From positions 1 to 5,682 of the forward strand of contig DATJWY010000073.1 in NCBI GenBank assembly GCA_035500775.1: a stretch of 5,682 bases of DNA, in the 5' to 3' direction. Position 1 is the stretch's first letter. The number at the start of each line of letters is the position of its first letter. Positions 1 through 4,149 of this stretch are shown here, piece by piece. This DNA comes from DATJWY01 sp035500775. GTDB lineage: Bacteria > Pseudomonadota > Alphaproteobacteria > Acetobacterales > Acetobacteraceae. A model generated the notes under the pieces. The model was not told where the DNA came from and did not search any database. It saw nothing but the letters and a program-made list of their open reading frames with translations. Both the position numbers and the translations under genes were made by a program.

Positions 1-2
1 CA

Positions 3-53
3 GCCCCCTACAAGCCCGATTTGCCACCGCGCTACAAAGATACATCATCGTGA
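3..53 (+). CDS. Possible C-terminal end of an upstream gene (partial)
   Basis: Reading from base 3 gives sixteen codons ending at TGA 51-53, with the tail APYKPDLPPRYKDTSS. Of the three + frames this one has the best G/C use at third positions (11 of 16), as expected for a real gene in this genome. The basic, proline-rich tail matches no family I recognise. The stretch is too short to prove coding, and the whole region may instead be non-coding upstream DNA. If real, its stop lies 276 bases before the next gene, so the two are probably not tightly coupled in translation. Confidence 0.25.
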   Translation, partial: APYKPDLPPRYKDTSS

Positions 54-165
54 CAGGCGCGAGTTGTCGCATTTGTCGTAACCAATGGTCCTATCGATTG
101 ACCAACCTGAAAGGTCAGGGGGGCTTTGCCCTGCCCCCGTCGTGCGAAGGCACGCTGCGCGTGAC

Positions 166-214
166 GGGGTGCGGGGCAGAGCCCCGCTGCTTCGCTGAAA
201 AGATCAATCAATTG
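166..214 (+). repeat. Dispersed GC-rich repeat, left copy
   Basis: This stretch is nearly identical to the reverse complement of 3942-3990. The first 28 bases match exactly, from GGGG at 166 through the hairpin GCGGGGC-AGA-GCCCCGC (171-187) to TGCTTC. Three substitutions and one single-base indel follow, before a shared TCAATCAAT. A further 11-bp piece of the same element, CTGAAAGGTCA, occurs at 107-117. Elements of this style, with a short GC palindrome and an AT-rich flank, are scattered between genes in many Acetobacteraceae genomes; that statement is from memory and was not checked here. There is no transposase and no sign of translation. Confidence 0.75.
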
Positions 215-217
215 GAT

Positions 218-236
218 CAGGGTCTGACAGACCCTG
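218..236. promoter_or_regulatory. 19-bp perfect dyad, operator-like
   Basis: CAGGGTCTG-A-CAGACCCTG is a perfect 9-bp inverted repeat around one central base. It extends outward by a G-T mismatch and then two more complementary pairs (215-216 with 238-239). It covers the whole predicted -35 hexamer at 224-229. It is absent from the other copy of the nearby repeat, so it is not simply part of that element. A dimeric repressor bound here would block RNA polymerase. Alternatively it is a chance or structural palindrome; no regulator family is recognisable from the motif. Confidence 0.45.
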
Positions 237-252
237 GTCAATGAGCGATAAA
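224..252 (+). promoter_or_regulatory. Predicted sigma70-type promoter of the VWA/GATase-like gene
   Basis: A -35 element CTGACA (224-229, five of six matches to TTGACA) is followed by an exact 17-base spacer and a -10 element GATAAA (247-252, four of six matches to TATAAT). The start of transcription would fall near 259, giving a leader of about 71 bases before ATG 330. This is the best -35/-10 pair I found in the window. It lies in the correct orientation and directly before a long gene that has no close upstream partner. Confidence 0.5.
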
Positions 253-329
253 GTGATGCCTTAAAGCTGCCCCTGGATGGGACAGACGCGGCCGCCGCAC
301 CCCCCAGGGCATGGAGACCCGATCCCAGC

Positions 330-2414
330 ATGCCAGGAGACTCCACCCTAGCCGCCCTACGCCTCGCGCCGCTGCTGCCCCCGGCGCTGCTCGCGGCCCT
401 GGCGGTCGCCTGCGCCCTCGCCCTTGGCCTTGCTCTCTGGCGGCGCGCGCGCGGCACGGGGTGGCGGGCCCTGGCCTTCGCCCTGCTGCTGCTCTGGCTC
501 GCCGGGCCGCGCCTCGCCGAGGAAACCCGGCAAGGCCTGCCGGATATCGGCCTGCTGGTGCTCGACCACACCGCCTCCATGGCCCTGCGCGACCGGCGGC
601 AACTGGCGGACGCGGCGGCACGGGCGCTCGCCGGCCGTGCAGCCCACCTGCCGGACCTCACATGGCGCACCGTCACGGTGCCCGAGGGCGGGCATGACGG
701 CACCCGCCTGTTCGCCGCCATCGACCAGGCGCTGGCCGACATCCCCCGCCAGCGCCTCGCCGGCATCGTCGCCCTCACCGACGGGCAGGTGCATGACCGC
801 CCCACCACCCCACTCCCCGCCCCGCTGCATGTGCTGATCCCCGCCGCCGGGGAGGAAACCGACCGGCGGGTGCGGCTGGTCGAGGCCCCGTCCTACGGGA
901 TCGTCGACCATGACGTGACGCTGCGCTTCGTGGTCGAGGATCTCGGCCCCACGAACACGGACGGCGCGGCGACCGGCGGGGCGGCGCGGGTGATGCTGCG
1001 GCGGGACGGCGAGCCGGCGCAGGTGGAGAGCGTGCCGGTCGGAATCGTGCAGAGCGTGACGCTGCCGATCACCCATCCCGGCCCGAGCGTCGTCGATATC
1101 GCCGCCGACCCGCTTCCCGGCGAGGTCTCCCCCCTGAACAACCGGGTGGTCGCCCAGATCAACGGCGTGCGCGACCGGCTGCGCGTGCTGCTCGTTTCCG
1201 GCGAGCCGAACCAGGGCGAGCGCACCTGGCGCCGGCTGCTGAAATCCGACCCGGCGGTGGATCTCGTCCACTTCACCATCCTGCGCCCGCCGGAAAAGGA
1301 CGACATGACGCCGCTCAACGAGCTGGCGCTGATCGCCTTTCCGGTGCGCGAGCTGTTCCAGGAGAAGATCCGGCAATTCGACCTGATCATCCTGGACCGG
1401 TTCCAGAATCGCGGCATCCTGCCCACCGCCTATCTGCGCAACATCGCCGACTACGTGCGCGGCGGCGGCGCGCTGCTGCTCAGCGTCGGGCCGGAATTCG
1501 CGGGGCCGACGAGCCTGGACGGCACGCCGCTCACCGAGGTGCTGCCCGCCCATATGCCGGCCGCCGGGGGCGAGCTGGACGAGACTTTTCGTCCGCGCGT
1601 GACCGCGCTCGGCGAGCGCCATCCGGTCACGGCCGGGCTGCCGGGCGCCAATGCCGGCGATCCCGCCTGGGGCCCGTGGTACCGCGCCCTCGCCCCCGAG
1701 CAGGTGGAGGGACAGGTGGTGATGACCGGAGCGGAGTCGCAACCGCTGCTGGTGCTGAACCATGTCGGCGAGGGGCGGGTGGCGATGCTGCTCTCCGACC
1801 AGATCTGGCTGTGGTCGCGCGGACATCTCGGCGGCGGACCGCAGGCGGAATTGCTGCGCCGCGCCGCGCATTGGCTGATGAAGGAGCCGGAACTGGACGA
1901 GGAGGCGCTGACGGCGCGGATCGAGGGCGGGCGGCTGCTCGTCGAGCGCCGGTCGCTCGCGGAGACGCCGCGCGACCGCGTGACGGTGACGGCGCCGGAC
2001 GGGCACGCCACCCCGCTGGCGCTGACCCCGGCCGCGCCAGGGCGGGCGACGGGGCAGCAGGAGGCGATTCTGCCCGGCGTCTGGCAGGTCAGCGACGGCA
2101 CGCGCACCGCCTTCGCCGCCGCGGAGACGGCCAATGCGGCGGAGTTCGCCGATCTGCGGGCAACGGCGAGCCGGCTGCGCGATCTCGCCACGGCCTCGGG
2201 CGGCGGCGTGCATTTTCTCGGCGCCGGTGGGGTGCCGGAGCTGCGGCGGACCGGGCCGGACGAGGCCGCGTCCGGCGCGGACTGGATCGGGCTGCGGCGG
2301 AACGGCGCGCATCTGGTGACCGGTGTCAGCGCGACGGCATTGCTGCCGCCCTGGCTGGCGCTGCCGCTGCTGCTCGGCGTGGTGCTGCTGGCCTGGCGGC
2401 GGGAATCCGCCTGA
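330..2414 (+). CDS. Membrane-anchored VWA-like and glutamine amidotransferase-like protein
   Basis: A 694-residue membrane protein of unknown exact role. Two hydrophobic segments (about 14-37 and 46-60) precede a von Willebrand A-like domain with a near-complete metal site: D79, T81 and S83 (DHTAS in place of DxSxS), T125 in GTRLF and D151 in LTDG. An Ig/CARDB-like beta region spans about 180-280. A class I glutamine-amidotransferase-like fold covers about 284-520, starting RVLLVSGEP and including the elbow region LLLSVGPEF. A last membrane segment lies at 671-689 with a basic tail. The only cysteine is C28, in the first membrane segment, so amidotransferase chemistry is unlikely. Related proteins are usually encoded with MoxR ATPase, DUF58 and BatA/DUF4159 genes; none is visible here. 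ATG 330 is preceded by GGAGA at 313-317, a rather long 12-base spacing. Most of the protein probably faces the periplasm. Confidence 0.9.
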   Translation: MPGDSTLAALRLAPLLPPALLAALAVACALALGLALWRRARGTGWRALAFALLLLWLAGPRLAEETRQGLPDIGLLVLDHTASMALRDRRQLADAAARALAGRAAHLPDLTWRTVTVPEGGHDGTRLFAAIDQALADIPRQRLAGIVALTDGQVHDRPTTPLPAPLHVLIPAAGEETDRRVRLVEAPSYGIVDHDVTLRFVVEDLGPTNTDGAATGGAARVMLRRDGEPAQVESVPVGIVQSVTLPITHPGPSVVDIAADPLPGEVSPLNNRVVAQINGVRDRLRVLLVSGEPNQGERTWRRLLKSDPAVDLVHFTILRPPEKDDMTPLNELALIAFPVRELFQEKIRQFDLIILDRFQNRGILPTAYLRNIADYVRGGGALLLSVGPEFAGPTSLDGTPLTEVLPAHMPAAGGELDETFRPRVTALGERHPVTAGLPGANAGDPAWGPWYRALAPEQVEGQVVMTGAESQPLLVLNHVGEGRVAMLLSDQIWLWSRGHLGGGPQAELLRRAAHWLMKEPELDEEALTARIEGGRLLVERRSLAETPRDRVTVTAPDGHATPLALTPAAPGRATGQQEAILPGVWQVSDGTRTAFAAAETANAAEFADLRATASRLRDLATASGGGVHFLGAGGVPELRRTGPDEAASGADWIGLRRNGAHLVTGVSATALLPPWLALPLLLGVVLLAWRRESA

Positions 2415-2416
2415 GG

Positions 2417-2456
2417 CGGCGGCCGGGCGGTGGGCGGACCCGCCGCCCGGCCGCCG
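2417..2456 (+). terminator. Very stable GC hairpin after the VWA/GATase-like gene
   Basis: CGGCGGCCGGGCGG (2417-2430) pairs perfectly over 14 bp with 2443-2456. The stem continues through a T-G wobble and GGG/CCC to a CGGA tetraloop at 2435-2438, about 18 bp in all. It begins three bases after the TGA at 2412-2414. There is no T-run afterwards (TATGATTGCAATCC follows), so it is not a classical intrinsic terminator. It could still stop or pause transcription, or protect the 3' end of the message. Confidence 0.55.
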
Positions 2457-2508
2457 TATGATTGCAATCCGGCGCGCGGATGTTTCCTCTGGCTTTGCCA
2501 GGATGCGC

Positions 2509-2526
2509 ACCCACATCGTGGGTTTT
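2509..2526 (+). promoter_or_regulatory. Small dyad followed by T4 in the tspO leader
   Basis: ACCCAC (2509-2514), ATC, GTGGGT (2518-2523) is a perfect 6-bp inverted repeat running into four T residues (2523-2526). It could be a weak intrinsic terminator for read-through from the gene upstream, or an operator for tspO, whose likely start is 60 bases downstream. A second short palindrome, GATTGCAATC, sits at 2460-2469. I could not place a convincing -35/-10 pair in this leader. Confidence 0.25.
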
Positions 2527-2585
2527 GGTCACCGGGACAGGGGGAGGGTCGTGTCTTCCGCAACGTAGAACCGTCTTCTCGGCGC

Positions 2586-3071
2586 GTGAGTCCGGGGTCG
2601 GGCCTCGCGTTGATCGGTTTTCTGGGGCTTTGCCTGCTCGTCGGCGTGGCGGATGCCGCCATCACCGAGACAAGCGTGCATAGCTGGTACCCCGCCCTCG
2701 TCGCGCCGCCGGGCAAGCCACCGAACTGGGTGTTCCCGGTCGTCTGGACCACGCTCTACGTGATGATGGCGGTCGCGGCCTGGCTGGTCTGGCGACATGC
2801 CGGGGTGGCGCGGCGGCGGCATTATCAGGCGCTGCGGCTCTGGGGCTGGCAGCTTCTCGTCAACGCGCTCTGGACCCCGGCCTTCTTCGGCCTGCACAAC
2901 CCGGGGCTGGCGCTCGGCGTCATCCTGGCGCTGCTGGTGCTGCTTGGCCTCACCATCCGGGTCTTCCTGCGGGTGGACCGGCTCGCCGCCGCGCTGCTCG
3001 CGCCGTATTTCCTCTGGGTCTGCTACGCCACCTGGCTGAACGCCGGATTCTGGTGGCTCAATAGCGGGTAG
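2586..3071 (+). CDS. tspO: TspO/MBR family membrane protein (tryptophan-rich sensory protein)
   Basis: A 161-residue integral membrane protein of the TspO/MBR (peripheral benzodiazepine receptor) family. Members bind porphyrins and related ligands and in photosynthetic alphaproteobacteria affect tetrapyrrole-linked gene control; the role here is inferred. Five membrane segments are evident. Family signatures are WYPAL (34-38), PPNWVFPVVWTTLYVMM (45-61), QLLVNALWTPAFF (89-101) and, near the end, DRLAAALLAPYFLWVCYATWLNAGFWWLN (131-159, shown in parts: PYFLW 140-144, ATWLN 148-152). An open frame extends back to a GTG at 2430, but that codon abuts the loop of a strong hairpin and would add 52 unrelated residues before the first membrane segment. 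GTG 2586 gives the usual family length and a short N-terminus, though no clear Shine-Dalgarno precedes it. It lies 171 bases after the preceding stop, so it may have its own promoter. Confidence 0.9.
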   Translation: MSPGSGLALIGFLGLCLLVGVADAAITETSVHSWYPALVAPPGKPPNWVFPVVWTTLYVMMAVAAWLVWRHAGVARRRHYQALRLWGWQLLVNALWTPAFFGLHNPGLALGVILALLVLLGLTIRVFLRVDRLAAALLAPYFLWVCYATWLNAGFWWLNSG

Positions 3072-3072
3072 G

Positions 3073-3091
3073 ATCACCGCCCGAGGGTGAT
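3073..3091 (+). terminator. Weak hairpin just after tspO
   Basis: ATCACC (3073-3078) and GGTGAT (3086-3091) can pair around the seven-base loop GCCCGAG, starting right after the tspO stop codon. No T-run follows. The position suits a 3'-end structure, but a 6-bp stem alone is weak evidence. Confidence 0.25.
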
Positions 3092-3155
3092 GAGTCGCCA
3101 GGACCCCACAAATCCATTAAGGTTCTTTGAAGAAGCATAGCTGCTTTGCTACACA

Positions 3156-3161
3156 GGGAGG
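3156..3161 (+). promoter_or_regulatory. Shine-Dalgarno of the ankyrin gene, directly against the ATG
   Basis: GGGAGG occupies 3156-3161 and touches ATG 3162 with no spacer. The in-frame GTG at 3168 lies at a normal six-base spacing. The spacing therefore favours GTG 3168 as the true start, which would remove only two residues (MK) from the signal peptide. The choice does not change the mature protein. Confidence 0.5.
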
Positions 3162-3839
3162 ATGAAGGTGTCTCAACGCATTCTGTCCGCGGGCATCCCG
3201 AGCCTGGGCCTCCTGTCCCTGGCCGCGTCCCTCTCCCTTCCCGTCCCCGCCATGGCGCAGCAAATGCACATGGGGAAGCCGACCGGCATGGCGCCGGAAC
3301 AGCATCAGGCCCCGCCGCCCGCCCTGCCCGGTGCGCAGAGCACGCCGGACATGGTGGCCCCCGCCGACAAGACGGTGGCGGACATGCTGCCCACCGACGC
3401 GCTGTTCGACTCCATCCATCGCGGTGACATCGTCGCGGCGCGTGACGCGCTGAACCGCGGCGCCGATCTCGACGGCCGGAACGTGCTCGGGCAGACGCCG
3501 CTCGATCTGGCGATCGACCTCAACCGCAACGACATCACCTTCCTGCTGCTCTCCATGCGCGCGCCGCCGGCCACTGACGGCGTGCCCACGCCGCAGGTCG
3601 CCGACGGCGGCACCGCCGCGTCGCGGGCCACGGCCGATGCCGGCCCGGCCCCCGCCACCGCGCCGGCCACGACGCACGGCACGACCAGCCGGCACAGCCG
3701 AACCGCCCGCGCGCATTCGTCGAGCGGCATCGTACCCGTCGCCGCGCATGCCCCGGCCGGCGAGGTCCGCCGTTTCGCGAGCAATGGCGGCGCGCCCAAT
3801 CCGCAGGCCGGTTTCCTCGGCTTCGACACCGGCCACTGA
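3162..3839 (+). CDS. Secreted small ankyrin-repeat protein
   Basis: A 225-residue protein of unknown function. It starts with a clear Sec signal peptide: basic n-region, hydrophobic stretch at about 11-28, and cleavage after PAMA at residue 32. The mature N-terminus (33-50) is rich in Met, His and Gln. Residues 78-131 form about one and a half ankyrin repeats: ALFDSIHRGDIVAARDALNRG, then ADLDGRNVLGQTPLDLAIDL and a partial helix pair (NRNDITFLLLS). A low-complexity Ala/Pro/Thr/His linker (134-200) leads to a compact tail (201-225) containing VRRFASNGG and PQAGFLGFD, which looks like a conserved motif. The likely location is the periplasm. An ankyrin unit this short cannot form a long binding surface and probably needs a partner or dimer. 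It lies 90 bases after tspO. The start is ATG 3162 or, judging by spacing, GTG 3168. Confidence 0.8.
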   Translation: MKVSQRILSAGIPSLGLLSLAASLSLPVPAMAQQMHMGKPTGMAPEQHQAPPPALPGAQSTPDMVAPADKTVADMLPTDALFDSIHRGDIVAARDALNRGADLDGRNVLGQTPLDLAIDLNRNDITFLLLSMRAPPATDGVPTPQVADGGTAASRATADAGPAPATAPATTHGTTSRHSRTARAHSSSGIVPVAAHAPAGEVRRFASNGGAPNPQAGFLGFDTGH

Positions 3840-3895
3840 CCAGGCCCGCGACACAGTCCAAAGAGCGTGATTGCCTGAGATTGAAGCTCAGAGAC

Positions 3896-3917
3896 CTGGG
3901 GCCTGTTTAGGCCCCAG
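3896..3917. terminator. Strong hairpin downstream of the ankyrin gene
   Basis: CTGGGGCCT (3896-3904) pairs perfectly over 9 bp with AGGCCCCAG (3909-3917) around a GTTT loop. It lies 56 bases after the ankyrin stop codon. No T-run follows, so it is at best a non-classical terminator. As a perfect hairpin it could act on either strand between these converging genes. Confidence 0.4.
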
Positions 3918-4054
3918 ACCCCCGATATGTTATACTAACGGCCTATTGATTGACCTTTCAGTGAAGCAGCGGGGCTCTGCCCCGCACCCCGCTGGGGGCA
4001 GCGCCCCCAGACCCGCACATATTTGAAATTCTTCATGGAATGGGGTCTGGGGCC
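3910..4054. repeat. 13-bp inverted repeat pair enclosing two hairpins
   Basis: GGCCCCAGACCCC (3910-3922) is the exact reverse complement of GGGGTCTGGGGCC (4042-4054). Between the arms lie the right repeat copy with its hairpin (3969-3985) and the stem at 3992-4010. The first arm also shares bases with the hairpin at 3896-3917 and the second with the palindrome at 4049-4064. The RNA or single-stranded DNA could therefore switch between local hairpins and one large closed structure. Confidence 0.6.
3942..3990 (-). repeat. Dispersed GC-rich repeat, right copy (inverted relative to the left copy)
   Basis: Read on the - strand this matches 166-214 with three substitutions and one indel over about 49 bases, including the hairpin GCGGGGC-TCT-GCCCCGC (3969-3985). 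It also contains the 11-bp TGACCTTTCAG (3951-3961), which recurs in opposite orientation at 107-117. The two copies face each other across about 3.7 kb holding the three + strand genes. No transposase or direct target duplication is visible, so it resembles a small non-autonomous palindromic repeat more than an insertion sequence. Confidence 0.75.
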
Positions 4055-4064
4055 GTACGGCCCC
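4049..4064. repeat. Perfect 16-bp palindrome
   Basis: GGGGCCGTACGGCCCC is a perfect self-complementary sequence with no loop, centred on GTAC. It sits inside the palindrome-rich block between the converging ankyrin and exporter genes. As a hairpin it would need to open its central bases. Its GC-rich style matches the neighbouring repeats, so it is more likely part of the same repeat family than a specific protein site. Confidence 0.6.
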
Positions 4065-4120
4065 GGCGGGGTCCAGGGGCGGAGGCCCTGGCCTTCTTGC
4101 AGGCCAACCTAAAACTATCA

Positions 4121-4137
4121 TGTTCTAACGCCGAACA
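4121..4137 (-). terminator. Weak candidate terminator of the exporter gene
   Basis: On the - strand the sequence after the exporter stop reads TGTTC-GGCGTTA-GAACA and then TGATAGTTTT, a 5-bp stem with a seven-base loop and a loose T-rich stretch. It begins 12 bases after the stop codon (complement of 4150-4152). Position and tail are right, but the stem is short and half AT, so this is tentative. The stem TGGCC/GGCCA at 4089-4106 is an alternative. Confidence 0.3.
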
Positions 4138-4149
4138 GGCCTTGCCCGC

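Larger units (their letters stand above)
54..329. other. Non-coding region upstream of the VWA/GATase-like gene, rich in hairpins
   Basis: I find no believable gene here. The short open frame across 50-244 owes its translation to a GC-rich repeat and is not protein-like. The region holds a tandem hexamer TTGTCG at 64-69 and 73-78, then a run of small inverted repeats: TGACC/GGTCA (99-103, 113-117), CCCCGT/ACGGGG (135-140, 164-169), GCGGGGC/GCCCCGC (171-177, 181-187) and the dyad at 218-236. A promoter and a roughly 70-base leader follow. Within the leader CCCTGG (271-276) can pair with CCAGGG (304-309), just before the likely ribosome binding site. Confidence 0.7.
3840..4149. other. Convergent intergenic region filled with GC palindromes
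   Basis: I find no gene between the ankyrin gene and the convergent exporter gene. In order it holds a small stem CTGAG/CTCAG (3875-3879, 3887-3891), a strong hairpin (3896-3917), an AT-rich island with a TATACT box (3931-3936) but no -35, the right copy of the dispersed repeat (3942-3990), the stem CTGGGGGC-AGC-GCCCCCAG (3992-4010), a perfect 16-bp palindrome (4049-4064), CCAGGG/CCCTGG (4073-4078, 4086-4091) and TGGCC/GGCCA (4089-4093, 4102-4106). The short - strand open frame across 3930-4121 is repeat sequence. Confidence 0.8.

Noticed and set aside
64..78. Tandem TTGTCG hexamers nine bases apart as an operator
   Set aside because: Two six-base matches at this spacing are easily due to chance, and they are about 150 bases from the predicted promoter.
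50..244. Short + strand open frame giving GCGAEPRCF
   Set aside because: The same peptide arises from the inverted repeat copy on the - strand at 3930-4121, so it is a translation of repeat DNA and not a conserved small protein.
1676..2461. 261-codon + strand frame within the VWA/GATase-like gene
   Set aside because: It gives an Arg/Gly/Ala-rich product without fold signatures and lies entirely in a shifted frame of a well-supported gene.
357..2516. 719-codon open frame on the - strand opposite the VWA/GATase-like gene
   Set aside because: Its product is Arg/Gly/Pro/His-rich low complexity with no domain, and the + strand frame has clear domains and membrane segments. Long antisense frames are expected at this GC content.
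2430..2585. N-terminal extension of tspO from GTG 2430
   Set aside because: The start codon lies at the top of an 18-bp hairpin, and the 52 extra residues are unlike any TspO N-terminus.
3127..3155. TTGAAG-17-TACACA as a promoter for the ankyrin gene
   Set aside because: The -10 matches only three of six positions, and transcription would begin at the start codon itself, leaving the strong Shine-Dalgarno out of the message.
3929..3936. TATACT with an upstream TG (extended -10 promoter) in the convergent intergenic region
   Set aside because: There is no acceptable -35 at 16-18 bases on either strand, and no gene follows in either direction within a sensible distance.
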